Assembly: GCA_030522415.1 (NCBI GenBank)
Contig: CM060107.1
Span: 54,027,104 to 54,091,103, forward strand
DNA length: 64,000 nucleotides
Direction: 5' to 3'
DNA from: Channallabes apus
Lineage: Eukaryota > Chordata > Actinopteri > Siluriformes > Clariidae
In this document: piece by piece, positions 11,484-22,039 of the stretch
How positions within the stretch are numbered: the stretch's first letter is position 1
Layout of the letters: each line of letters starts with the position of its first letter
Position numbers and translations under genes: made by a program
The notes under the pieces: model-generated
The model's database searches: none
What the model was told of the DNA's origin: nothing
The model's input: only the letters and a program-made list of their open reading frames with translations

Positions 11484-11900
11484 TGTTGAAGCCATTTCTA
11501 TGGAGGTAATGGTGTTTTTGAGTTTGTTTAGTTAAAGAGAAAGGGGGAAGGCCTGTGTTGCAAATGAAGCGTGGAAATTGGAATGTAAACCAGTTAACCA
11601 GCGACGTACTGTAGCATAACGTAATTTGATTGGTTGTTAGATTTAGTATGAAAGATATAGAACCCCGTGAATCAGTCAGAAGCAACTGGACTTTTGAGCA
11701 ACACAGTCTTTTGACCTATGTAAAACCGTGAGTTAATTTGTAAGAAAAGTACATATCCTAAGTTTTTATGTTTTAAGATTTATAATTAAACAGTCAATCG
11801 AAGAACTTTGGATTCAAGACTTTTATTCACTGACCTTTTTGCGTTGAGTACAAAAGAACTCTGAAGTCCTAAGCTAATGAGTCGGCTTATTGCGCTCACA
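11484..11900 (+). repeat. BEL/Pao 3' LTR, full length (417 bp)
   Basis: It starts TGTTGAAGCC after a short purine-rich run (agggaccgggaca, the likely polypurine tract) and ends GCGCTCACA. The target duplication cttac follows at 11901-11905. It retains the block deleted from the 5' LTR. Confidence 0.85.
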
Positions 11901-11905
11901 CTTAC

Positions 11906-12825
11906 ATTTAAATGGTTTATCTCCCACATACCTAACCAGTCTTCTGATACGCTACAATCCACCACGCTCCTCAAAATCACAAAACTCACTTTCATTCTGG
12001 TAGTTCAGAGAATTTCAAAATCTACAAAAGGGGGTAGGACATTTTCATATTTAGCTCCAAAATTTTGGAATAGCCTTCCAGACAGTGTTCAGGGAGCAGA
12101 GTTTCCCAGTTCAAAAGTAGACTGAAGACGCATCTTTTTAATCTGGCATACACGTAACTCATCCCATAATCTCATACTCCAGTACACCTATCCCGAATGG
12201 CTACGCTAATTCTCCCCATCTGTTCTGTATTTTTCTACACATCCCAAGGCATCGGGAGATTGTGCCAGCTTCAGTAGAAGCTGACCCTACAAGGTTTCTG
12301 AGGCATCCAGAGAAGGACCCGCTCCAGCTGGATTCTGCTTTATGATGGTTGGAGCTACACATGCTGCTCCTGTGCTTCCAGTGATCCAGACCTTATCTGC
12401 TCTCTGCACCTACTGACTCGTCCCTGTGCTGAACTGGTCTTCATGTTAATTTAAAGAACTTCTGTCATATTGAATTTTCATCTGCACAACACACATGATG
12501 TCATATCATTTCTATCTGTTATCACCCAATTGAGGATGGGTTCCCTGTTGAGACTGGTTCCTCTCAAGGTTTCTTCCTATTGCCATTTAAGGGAGTTTTT
12601 CCATGCCACCATCGCCATCACCCTTGGCTTGCGCATCAGAGACATTTCATTCATCATTCATTCATTTCATTATTATCTAGACACATTTTTCTTACACATA
12701 CACACTTCCAAATATTTTCTTTTCTAAAAATTTTTTTTTTTTTCATTTTTGTGAAGCTGCTTTGAGACAATGACCATTCTTAAAAGCGCTATATAAATGA
12801 AATAAAATTGAAATTGAAATCTGTT
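11906..12825 (+). mobile_element. CR1/L2-group LINE, 3' part
   Basis: This is the continuation of the LINE broken at 4799. It has the RT C-terminal tail ('[14 protein letters not shown]' in the 11877-12125 frame) and a long 3' UTR. It ends with the diagnostic 'gaagctgctttgagacaatg...aaaagcgctatataaatgaaataaaattg'. The paralog at 34203-35283 shows the same 3' UTR. Confidence 0.8.
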
Positions 12826-12970
12826 TATTTTTAATGTAACTGTATTCAGTGTTAATATTTACTCTTTAAATTACTGAGATGTTTGAAAAGCTAAATTGTG
12901 TGTTAGTGAGACAGATGACTGAGCAACAATGTGATAATGTGCAGGAATTTTATACAAAACACTACACACT

Positions 12971-13497
12971 TTATTCTAGATCACACAATCTCACAGTACA
13001 GTAGGGTCTAAACCCAGCGTACAGAGGCTGAGTGAATGCGGTGTGGACTCTGTGGAGGAGCTGCATCGTGTCAGAGACGCTGTAGAAGGACAGAGTTCCT
13101 GCAATGTGATCCAAATACACTCCTATTCTGGAGGCTGATGGAGCTCTGAGATCAGTCTCAATGTTGTTGTGACAGAAAGAGATAGAAGAAGAAGAAGAAG
13201 AATACTGCAGACTCCAGGATTGATTGTTGTGTCCAAACCCACACTCATTACCCAGTCCTTTCCTGCTGATGTCTTTATATGAGACTGATATGGACACACA
13301 AGCACCGCTCCACTCCACCTCCCAGTAACAGCGTCCACACACACTCTCCTTACACAACACCTGAAGCCAGTAATTAAATCTCTCTGGATGATCAGAGTAC
13401 TGCTGCTCTCTCCCACTGTCTCTCACTGCTCTGTTCATCTCAGACAGAATGAGGTCACGATGTGCCGTGTTGGGATCCAGAGTCAGATAACAGAAAT
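12971..13497 (-). CDS. Gene B exon 5, PRY-SPRY (B30.2) domain
   Basis: The acceptor is tttattttag|ATTTCTG. The exon encodes about 175 residues. It has the three B30.2 hallmarks: PRY 'LDPNTAH', SPRY '[11 protein letters not shown]' and a '[14 protein letters not shown]' version of the LDYE motif. It ends 'TVRLCDLE' and the TAA stop lies within GAATAAAG. The domain would bind the target protein; loops around 'YSSSSSS' and 'GFRPY' differ from genes C and D. The 5' flank of the acceptor carries (TTA)n and (GT)n tracts, as in the other units. Confidence 0.9.
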
Positions 13498-13730
13498 CTA
13501 AAATAAAAGAGAAAAACAAATTGAACAATGTGAACATGTTGGGTTTAATTTACAGAATACTTCTGTATTCTGTATTCATGTGAAGAGTGAGACAGCTGTC
13601 TGTGTGCACTGATATCTGAGAGAGAAATGTCTCAATGTTCATTCAGATTTTAATCTAAATAAAAATATGTTATTTATTCCAATGTGTCAGCATTTAGTGT
13701 TTTCTATTCTGATAATGGAAGATATAGTAG

Positions 13731-13783
<53 letters not shown>

Positions 13784-13921
13784 ACCCACACACCCACCCA
13801 CAAATAAATTAATAATAATTAAATGTACATTTTAAATCACACAACATTCCTGCAAATTACTTGTCTGTATTTAATATTTTCTAAGCTGCCTTTAAAGAAA
13901 ACGGTACTCTATAGACCTAAT

Positions 13922-13979
<58 letters not shown>

Positions 13980-15717
13980 ATTTCAGAAACTCTTCTCTGC
14001 TCTGTGGCTCTGGTAGTGAAAAGATCTGAACTGCTGCAGCTGTGGAGAGAAAAATGGAAATGAAGACAAAAAGCATCATCAGGTTGTAAAAGATGGAGAG
14101 GTGGCAGTAGAGTATCTGACTAGTTTGTTTAACAAGACCTTGGAGAATGAGAGGATTCCAGAGGAATGGAGGAGAAGTGTATTGGTTTTTAATAACTAGG
14201 GAGATGTGCAGGGCTGTTGCAATTACAGAGGCATAAACTTAATGTGCCATACAATGAAGCTGTGGGAAAGAGTAGTGGAAGCTAGGTTAAGGTCAGAGGT
14301 GACCATTTGTGAGCAGCAATATGGTTTCATGCCTAGAAAGAGTACATCAGATGGAGTATTTGCTTTGAGGATGCTGGTGGAGAAGAACAGAGAAGGTAAT
14401 CAAGAGTTGCATTGTGTCTTTGTAGATTTAGAGAAAGCGTACGACAGGGTGCAGAGAGAGGAGCTGTGGTGTTGTATGAGGAAGTCTGGAGTGGCAGAGA
14501 AGTATGTTAGAGTGGTGCAGGACATGTGAGAATGAAAGGAAAGGTGTACAGGACAGTGGTGAGACCAGCGATGCTCTACGGCTTAGAGACAGTGGCACTG
14601 AAGAAAAGACAGGAAGCAGAGCTAGAGGTAGCAGAGCTGAAAATGTTGAGGTTCTCTTTGGGAGTGACAAGGATGGATAGGATCAAGAATGAGTTCATCA
14701 GAGGGACAACCCATGTTAGCTGTTTTGGAGATAAAGTCAGAGAGACCAGATTGAAGTGGTTTGGACATGTTCAGAGGAAAGATTGTGAATATATCGGTAG
14801 AAGGATGCTGAGGTTGGAACTGCCAGGCAGGAGGTCTAGAGGAAGACCAAAGAGGAGATTTATGGATGTGGTGAGAGAGGACATGAAGTTAGTTGGTGTG
14901 AGAGAAGAGGATGCAGAGGATAGAGTTAGATGGAAGCAGATGATTCGCTGTGGCGACCCCTGAAAGGGAACAGCCGAAAGACAAAGAAGAAAGAAGGTTG
15001 TAAAAGATGGAAACAGTTTAAAGTGATACAATCAGTTTATTCATTTTAAATCAGTATTTTAGTTCAAACTGTCTGCAGGAAGGTCAGCAGGAGCATTGGT
15101 AAGAAATAAGACGTGACAGATCGAGTATAGACGTCCATCATTGTGTTTCTCCAGCAGGAACAGCTACTCTTACCATCTGGAGGAATTTTGTTGAATTCCT
15201 CCTCACAGAATTCCTCGAGTCTCTTCTTCAGATCTGAGAGAGAATTCCTCACTCCATCAAATGAGAGATGTTGGTGGACGCTGATGCTGGATGTCTGAAA
15301 ATCTGGTCTGTCTATTATAGGAGACTGACGTCCAGAAGCTAAAACCTACAGAAAGCAGATTAAATGTAAAACACACTTGTGACATCAGAGGACATTCACT
15401 GTTCCTTTAACAGGAGGTGTTTTAGAGAGTGTGTGAGGAACAGCTGTGTGTGTAGATCAGACAGTGAGTGTTACCTGGAGGAACTGGATGTGATCGTGTG
15501 TGTGTGAAAGCTGCTCCAGCTCAGTGAGTCTCCTCTGAAGATCAGCAATCTCCTGCTCCAGTTGCTCCAGGAGTCGTTCAGCTCGACTCAGTTCAGTCTT
15601 CTCCTGATCTCTGACCAGCTCCATCACCTCCAAGCGCTTTTTCTCCATGGAGCTGATCAGCTCAGTAAAGATCCTCTCACTGTCCTCCACTGCTGTCTGT
15701 GCACTCAGCTGTTACGC

Positions 15718-15776
<59 letters not shown>

Positions 15777-18680
15777 ATTTAAAGCTCATCTATCATTCCC
15801 TCTCTTACTGCGACTCTAAATGTCTCCATGTTGTCCATGTTGTGTGTGTTTCTAGGAGCAGCTCTGTCTCTGCTCACTGCTCACCTTTATAGTGTTCACA
15901 GCCTGTTTCAGCTCCTCCACCTTCTTCTGCTTCTCCTGGATTCTCTGCTGGGATTTCATCTGCTCCTCCTTTAACTCACTCTGAGGATAAAACCATGTAA
16001 TGAATATTGTGTATACTGTATGTGTATATGTACATCATCAATCAACAACACAGCCTTGTTGTATGTCCACATATGTGACGTGTTTTCTGCATGTTTATAA
16101 TAAACTAAAGAGCCGAGACATAAAGCCATGATTACTTCACCACATGTGATTTGTATAAAAGACTACAATGACAAACATGACTTTATCTTCTCATCTATTA
16201 ACTCAGTCTGGGGATAAAACAGTTATTAAGCTCTTCATAATGTACATGCATTATTATTTAACTCTCAAGTTTTGTTTAATGCTGTTGTGACTTCATAGTC
16301 CATGTGAGAAATGAATTAGAAGTAGAAGTTAAAGGTGTTCAGAGACATGAATTTGTCTGTATAATGGTAAATGTATTTAACACTTTACTGCACTAACTCT
16401 TCATGCTTTATGAGGCAAATATCTGATTATTCTGACATGATAAATGCTGAGTCACTTAATGCAAGGGACCGCCCCTAGAGGGCACTGTGTGCATTATTAT
16501 TTTTTGTTTCCCAGAAGGCACCTCGGTCAGGTGATGATGAGTGGGCATTCTTTGGTTTGGTTCTAGGATGGGCTCTGTAAGGTTATGTTCTCTATGTTGT
16601 GTTTAGTGAAGTGTAATTCTTAGGTTGCTCTTTATCCTGTGTAGGTCCTATTCATTTAGTCTCTAGTGTATCCCCTAGTTTAAGCGTCTAAGCGTGTGTG
16701 TCGCGCAAGTGTGTGAGAACGAATCTTTAACATGACTCAGATGAACGAGTCGTCTCGGAGAGTGATTCGTTCATTTTCTATTGGGCGCGCATGCGCAAAG
16801 CATCGCAAAACCTCCGTGTGTTATATACAGGAAACAGTATTGAACGATTCTCAGCGATACGTTTTCAAGTCTCGAGACGTTCGTTCTTTTAACACGTGAC
16901 TCCCATAGACGCTATGCGGTGGAATAGATTCAAAAGAATGAACGACTCAGAGAAGATATAAGCGGTGAGCTGCTCATTCTGTTTATTATAACATGTCCTT
17001 AGTTACACTGTAATATACTCATAACTGGAACTTTAGCCCAAATTTGTGTATGTAGACGTATTGGGTTTTTTTTTTTTTTTATTGAAAACGCAACATTTTA
17101 ATTTTATTTCTGATCAAATGAACGAAATGACAAAAAAAAAAAAAAAAGATTCGTTCATTTTGATGAACGTGATTCAAAGAACCGAATCACTAAAATGATT
17201 CCCATCACTAGCGTGTGTCTCGCTCGTAGGAGCGCGCGCGCGTGTATTACGTTTGAAAGAGCTTGTGTGTGTGTGTGTATTACGTCTGAAAGAGCCTGTG
17301 TGTGTGTGTATTACGTCTGAAAGAGCCTGTGTGTGTGTGTATTACGTCTGAAAGAGCCTGTGTGTGTGTGTATTACGTCTGAAAGAGCCTGTATGTATGT
17401 ATGTATGTATGTATGTGTGTGTGTGTGTGTGTTACGTCTGAAAGAGCCTGTGTTTTAGTTTACTGATTAAGTTTCTTTGTGTGTTTTGTTTCTTTTTCAT
17501 GTTTTGTTTCATTTTGTTATTAAAAGACTTTTTTTGGTTAAATTACCCCTCTGCACCTGTGACTGCCCTTCTTGTGCTCACCACATTTAACAACAGCCCA
17601 AACCACCTGAACGTGACACTTAATGCATCATTATTCAAACACATTCACTTTTACTCCGAGACAAGTGTAAATTATTTTGCTGACTGCAGTCATTAATATT
17701 GCATTTTAATTTCTATAACAGACTGAAACATAAAATGGACAAAAACAGTGTATTAGAAAGAAATGTGTTGATTTGCTTTTTTTTTAAACAGGCTCGGGGT
17801 TGTTCAGTATAGAGTGATGTATCATTTTTCTAGCACAAAATATACAATATGATGAAATGAATCGAGCAGTGAAATGACTGAGCAAAAAATAATTTCATTA
17901 TTATTATATAACATTATTCTTATAGTCCCATAGTGGTAAAAATTTTCATTAATGAAAGTAATGAGAACTTTTCTTCTACCTGATATATCCAGACCCTCAA
18001 ATGCACAGTTTGAAGTCTGAAGCCACCCTATTAACACACACTGGCAACACTTCTATATAGGCTCTATTTCTAGTTCTCACCTGTTTCTCAGCTCTTTCTG
18101 CTGAAACTGTTACAGCGTCATGGCCTTTATGTTTATCCAACATGCACAAGGAGCAAATACAGGTTTGATCAGTACGGCAGTAGATCTTCAGCACTTCATC
18201 ATGATCAGAGCAGATCTTCTCTCGTAGATTTAATGAAGCTTCTGTTAATTTATGTGTCTTAAATGCAGGACACTCATAGTGAGGAGTAATATGAGTTGCA
18301 CAGTAAGAAGCCAGACACGTCAGACAGGACTTGACGGCTTTGTGTTTTCTCCCGGTGCAGAAATCACACTCCACATCTCCAGGTCCAGTGTAACAGTGAG
18401 CAGGAGAAGTTTGAACTTCAGACTTCTTCTTCAGTTTCTCCACCACTTCAACCAGCATGTTGTTTCTGCGTAGAGCAGGCCTTGGTGTGAAAGTGTCTCT
18501 GCACTGAGGACAGCTGTAGACACCCTTCTGATACTCCTGATCCCAGTGACCATTAATACACACCTTACAGAAACTGTGACCACAGGGGAGAGTCACCGGA
18601 TTCTTCAGGAGATCCAGACACACTGGACAGATGAACTGATCCACTGAAAGCTGATCTACTGAAATACTGGCCTCAGTCAT
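12971..18680 (-). CDS. finTRIM gene B, complete (542 aa); spans five coding exons
   Basis: Exons in coding order are 18081-18680 (600 bp), 15885-15980 (96), 15475-15708 (234), 15174-15345 (172) and 12971-13497 (527, with stop). All junctions are GT-AG and the sum, 1629 bp, stays in frame. The 96- and 234-bp exons match the exon sizes usual for TRIM genes. Domain order is RING, B-box 1-like, B-box 2, coiled coil, then PRY-SPRY. It should be a cytosolic RING E3 ligase. Introns carry an RTE fragment (14098-14994) and a solo LTR (16460-17618), neither touching an exon. Unlike A, C and D there is no Tc1 after exon 1. No frameshift or early stop is seen. The exact ftr number cannot be assigned by eye. 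Confidence 0.9.
13498..14097. repeat. Gene B intron 4 with (TTA)n and (GT)n microsatellites
   Basis: A (TTA)17-like tract runs 13731-13782 and a (GT)n tract runs 13926-13977. The same two repeats in the same order occupy the equivalent introns of C (26651-26740) and D (59231-59413 and 59648-59679), so they predate the duplications. The 'catttcagaaactcttctctgctctg' beside them is unit sequence. 14081-14097 is the left target duplication of the RTE. Confidence 0.85.
14098..14994 (+). mobile_element. 5'-truncated, internally deleted RTE LINE in gene B intron 4
   Basis: A perfect 17-bp duplication (aggttgtaaaagatgga) flanks it at 14081-14097 and 14995-15011. Genes C (26842) and D keep the empty site, so insertion followed the duplication. 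The frame 14206-14529 has '[11 protein letters not shown]' from RT. At about 14526 the sequence jumps to the C-terminal domain (14526-14963, '[17 protein letters not shown]'), losing the catalytic FADD block. The 3' end 'ggcgacccctgaaagggaacagccgaaag' is shared with all RTE copies here. Confidence 0.9.
15174..15345 (-). CDS. Gene B exon 4, linker between coiled coil and B30.2
   Basis: A 172-bp exon with acceptor cttctgtag|GTTTTAGC and donor CCAGATG|GTAAGA. It encodes 'SISVHQHLSFDGVRN' and '[16 protein letters not shown]', a helical segment typical of finTRIMs before B30.2. An alternative AG seven bases downstream (ttttag|CTTC) would break the frame, so the upstream one was chosen. The codon split at the donor rejoins exon 5 as Asp. 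Confidence 0.85.
15475..15708 (-). CDS. Gene B exon 3, coiled-coil core (78 codons)
   Basis: A 234-bp exon, phase 0 at both ends. Heptad-rich Leu/Glu/Arg sequence ('[18 protein letters not shown]', '[16 protein letters not shown]') gives the antiparallel dimerisation helix of TRIM proteins. Acceptor gtaacag|CTGAGTGC follows a (CA)n tract (15723-15773) in place of a standard pyrimidine tract. Donor CTCCAG|GTAACA. Confidence 0.9.
15885..15980 (-). CDS. Gene B exon 2, start of coiled coil (32 codons)
   Basis: A 96-bp exon, too short and intron-bounded to stand out as an ORF. Acceptor tcctcag|AGTGAG and donor ATAAAG|GTGAGC. It encodes '[20 protein letters not shown]' then '[12 protein letters not shown]', a charged amphipathic helix. 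Exactly 96 bp is the usual size for TRIM exon 2, and gene C has the same exon at 38154-38249. Confidence 0.88.
16700..17209 (-). mobile_element. Probable MITE-like insert in the solo LTR
   Basis: A non-coding block rich in 'gaacgattc/gattcgttca' motifs, ending 'gaaccgaatcactaaaatgattcccatcacta'. It separates the 5' and 3' parts of the LTR. The phrase reads on the minus strand as tagtgatgggaatcatttta, an end I associate with fish non-autonomous DNA elements. A clean duplication was not found, so boundaries and class are uncertain. Confidence 0.4.
17242..17452. repeat. Minisatellite, about 33-bp unit, six copies
   Basis: The unit 'gtattacgtctgaaagagcctgtgtgtgtgtgt' repeats six times with few changes. 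The last interval expands into (GTAT)n/(GT)n. It lies in the solo LTR, so the array probably grew there after insertion. Length should vary between individuals. Confidence 0.9.
18081..18680 (-). CDS. Gene B exon 1, RING and B-boxes (200 codons)
   Basis: All eight RING ligands are present ('[10 protein letters not shown]', 'CGHSFCKVC', 'CPQCRDTF'). B-box 1-like '[15 protein letters not shown]' and B-box 2 'CSDHDEVLKIYC...CICSLCMLDKHKGH' follow. The exon ends AEKQ|GTGAGAAC in phase 0. It differs most from A, C and D, for example 'CATHITPHYECPAFKTHKL' against '[13 protein letters not shown]', consistent with B lacking the shared Tc1. Confidence 0.92.
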
Positions 18681-18949
18681 TTTCCTGCACTAACCCACTG
18701 AAAGAGAGAGAGAGAGTATAAGTTTTGTTTTTCTTTGACAATAACCTCCTCGTTCAGTGTGTGTGAGAGAGAGTGTGTGAGAGGAGGAGCTAAAATAGAG
18801 AGTGGTTATGAATGCTCCTCTGTTAACTGTTTCATCATACTTTAGTCCATGAATATGTGGAGATGTAATTTCTTCCCATCTACAAACAGATGAAGTAATT
18901 ATTTGGCCTTGTTAATGATTAAATTTCAAACAGTTTATTTATTCATTTA

Positions 18950-18990
<41 letters not shown>

Positions 18991-20691
18991 TATAGTTTTC
19001 TATTTTTTACTACTTTGTTCGCGCAGAGTAAATGCTTCAATGTGGTGTGTATGTGAAACCCATAAAATAATGTATAGTACACAACATGCTTTGGTCAAAT
19101 GTATTTAATTTTTTTTAAAGAGAAAAGATAATACTTACAGTAGTTTTTGAAACATTTTAAAACACTTATGTCACTTTCACATAATATTAACATAAGTAAA
19201 AACAGCTTAAACTTTATTTATTCAGTTAAGAATATAAATAGTAATTAATAACTGTATTGGTATTATGATTATATTTATTGTCTGTCACTGTTTAACTGTA
19301 GTGAAGCACTTTGAGCTCCATATTCTGTCTGAATAGAGTTATTCTAATGATTGTAGGTAAATAGACAGAGACAGATTGAGTCAGTAGTTTATCAGTACTG
19401 TGTTTAATGTGACGTATCACTCCAGAGTTCTCCACAGTTTACTGTACTTCACTTTACTTAAGAATTGAGGATTTTCACTTCACATTGAATTTAATAACAT
19501 TAATAACTTTAATACACATTACAGCACATACTTGCACTTACATGGTACATGGAGCGTAGCTTCACCATCCACTCACTATGAATGTCCTATATGACTGTAG
19601 TGTTTATCAGCATTAAAACTCACATGGTTTTAACCCTTACAGCATTAACAGCATATACAAACATGTCTGTAACTTTTTATTTATAAAATATGTTAGTTTT
19701 TAATAAATAATGGACTATTATATAACTGTTACATATTCTTCAAAACTTCATTAGGTTACAGGACTTTCTCTAGGTTACTGACAGAATGAAAAACTAACAA
19801 TTCTGGTTAGACTAACAATTCTCTCTGACATTCTGATTCTAAAACATGATTTAATTACAAATTCTTTATGGAAAGGAAATTAATATGGAAAGAGTGAAGG
19901 AAATAATAATAATTAAAAAAGAACTTAAAATTAAACCTTAAAGCCAACTTCTTTGAGAACAAACATCACTAATGAACAATGTTATGCATTGTTGTAAAAA
20001 TATTTCTGCCAACATTTATCATTTAAATTTCATGTCAAGGCTACAATAAAACCTTGCATGAAACCAAAAAATGCAACATTTCACTTTAGTTTCCTATAAC
20101 ATTTAAAAAATAGACTTCTGATTTATAATTTAAATGTGAATTGTGTTCATTTGAACATTTTGTTTTATACTTTATGACCACTAGAGGACTGGATAATTGT
20201 CCTGGGAAAGTCTGGGATTGTAGAAACATGTGTACAGGCCTTCTCCATGTCTTAAAGGAGCAGTGACAGTCTTAATGAAGACAGGAAACTGAATATCCAT
20301 GAGACAAGGTCGCAAACTCGATAATGATTGAAATTCCTTTTGATGATGCAACAAATGTGCAGAGTTTTACACTGCCATCCCATAAGCTGCTACCTAAAAA
20401 AGGAATGATAATGTACAAGTAAGTACAAGTGTGACTGGTACTGTAAAGGCTAACAGACTGGTAAAATAGTACTTCAATTCAATTACATAAAAGTGGGACT
20501 TGTGATGAAAATTTTCTGGAATGAAGATGTGAAACAGTTTTCATTCTGATATTTACAGAAGACTTCAAGTACAGTACGGTGATGAGACTCTTACTCACGG
20601 TAAAACATTTGAATGAAGGTTTTAAAGAATACTGAATGACTGTAAACTCAAATACGTTGGCAAAACAATAAAAAAATGAGATAGTGAGTTA
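18681..20691. other. Intergenic region between B and C: unit upstream sequence
   Basis: 18681-18800 is the leader of gene B, with agttttgtttttcttt at 18721-18736 (weak ISRE-like) and a mutated Ets core (aacctcctcg). An (ATT)n tract runs 18953-18991. 19220-19440 (through 'gtgaagcactttgagctccatattctgtctg') recurs at 45750-45960 and 63800-64000, marking the ancestral unit. From 19480 to 20678 I see only AT-rich sequence with no convincing ORF. Confidence 0.6.
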
Positions 20692-21033
20692 GCACTGTCG
20701 CCTTGCACCTCCAGGGTCTGGGTTCGATTCCCCGGCCAGGCTCGATTCCAGTCTCTGCGTGCATGGAGTTTGCATGTTCTCCCCGTGCTTGGTGGGTTTC
20801 CTCCGGGTACTCCGGTTTCCTCCCATAATCCAAAGATATACAGGTTAGGCTAATTGGCGTTCCCAAATTGACCATAGTGTGTGATTGGGTGTGTGAGTGT
20901 GTGTATGCCCTGCGATGGATTGGCACCCTGTCCAGGGTGTACCCTGCCTAGTGCCCGAAGTCTCCTGGGATAGGCTCCAGGTCCCCCGCGACCCTGAACA
21001 CAGGATTAAGCGGTATAGAAAATCAATGAATGA
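20692..21033 (+). mobile_element. tRNA-derived SINE (family 1), 5'-truncated
   Basis: It starts inside the tRNA-like head ('gcactgtcgccttgcacctccagggtctgggttcgattcc', B box GGTTCGATTCC). It continues through 'tttcctccgggtactccggtttcctccca' to an (ATGA)n tail. A 13-bp duplication agatagtgagtta flanks it at 20679-20691 and 21034-21046. Confidence 0.9.
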
Positions 21034-21046
21034 AGATAGTGAGTTA

Positions 21047-22039
21047 CATCAATTTAAGTAATGTTTTCAATTTTAAGTAAACAGTACTCATTCATATTAA
21101 TTGTTCTTCACTTGAATTACTGAGTAGCCTAACACACTTTTTAATAGCAATTATTATGAAACTTTTAGTTCATTAACTTTGAGTTGCTGCAAATCAAATT
21201 AGCAATCTTTATTTTTCCAATTTAAATGTGAAAGTGCAAATTCTATAAATATTTCAAAAAAAGAACACTTTCAAAATAATGCATGGAATTGTATTTTTAA
21301 ACAGGGAATGCCCAACAACCATCTTTACTTTTATCCTAAATCCAATATGATCAGCATGAGATGCAACATGAATTGCAGTAACATCCTACAGTATTAAACA
21401 ACAATTAAAAAAATAATTTAATACCTGTCTAACATAAACACAATAAACAATTATTTTCAATGTACAACATTTTCTATGGAATGAACAAAAGATGGAGAGG
21501 GCAAATACGAAAGATAACAGAAGTTTGTTTTAAGCAAGAAAACCACCCTGTCTCTGCAGAGTTCTAATTACAAGAATCAAATTAAAGTACCATCAGTGGA
21601 GTTACCCCTTTATACGGTTTAAAGCATAAAAAAAAACTGCAGAATGATTATTTTTCTGGCATAAACAAAATAGAAAGAAACCAAAATCATAGCATGTGTG
21701 CTTTAGTTTTCTATATTTGATTCTTCTCCACTGGTAAGGTAGGTTTTTAACTTTTGTACTGTTTTTGAAACACAATTGGTTCTTACTGTATACTGTACCT
21801 AGTTTTTGCTTTTTGGTCGTGCTGATTACAATGTGATTGAAGTAGGTCTAAAGCAATTTGTTCTCAGGTAATTAATCAACAGTAGTTTCAGGCTTCCTTA
21901 AGGTGTGAATTGTGGGCAGGGCTTAGCTACATATATTGAAGGTGTCTGTAGCGGTTAATAAGCATATCCTGCAACAAAGTTAGTCAAGAATCTAGATAGC
22001 AAGTGCCGAGAATTGACCCAAACTCTTGTTTAAATTACT
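21047..22039. other. Intergenic AT-rich DNA, no recognised feature
   Basis: No ORF of note, no repeat with clear ends, and no similarity to the other units was seen here. It may include the untranslated 5' part of the LINE that follows. Confidence 0.5.

Larger units (their letters stand above)
4800..11900 (+). mobile_element. BEL/Pao LTR retrotransposon, degenerate, near full length
   Basis: LTRs at 4800-5036 and 11484-11900 begin TGTTGAAGCC and end GCGCTCACA. A 5-bp target duplication (cttac) lies at 4795-4799 and 11901-11905. The internal order is coiled-coil gag, zinc-knuckle nucleocapsid, protease, reverse transcriptase with YVDD, RNase H, then integrase, the usual Pao order. Frameshifts and stops break pol at least five times, so the copy is inactive. 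It sits inside an L2 LINE and carries its own inserted L2 tail (10890-11455). Gag starts about 370 bp after the 5' LTR. Confidence 0.9.
16460..17618 (+). mobile_element. Solo LTR with nested insert and minisatellite, gene B intron 1
   Basis: It begins TGCAAGGGACC and ends ACGTGACA, with a 5-bp duplication cttaa at 16455-16459 and 17619-17623. The 3' portion has a polyadenylation-type attaaaag followed by 'ctctgcacctgtgactgccc', the same architecture as the solo LTRs at 52200 and 52782 ('aataaagac...cacctgcacttgcatccg...'). A Ty3/gypsy-type origin is inferred from the TG...CA ends and 5-bp duplication. No internal coding region remains. Confidence 0.65.

Noticed and set aside
15562..15892. Plus-strand ORFs of 81-85 aa over gene B coiled-coil exons
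   Set aside because: They are antisense to well-supported exons and run through a (CA)n tract giving His-Thr repeats.
17242..17452. CRISPR-like direct repeats
   Set aside because: The units are contiguous with TG runs instead of unique spacers, and the locus is vertebrate.
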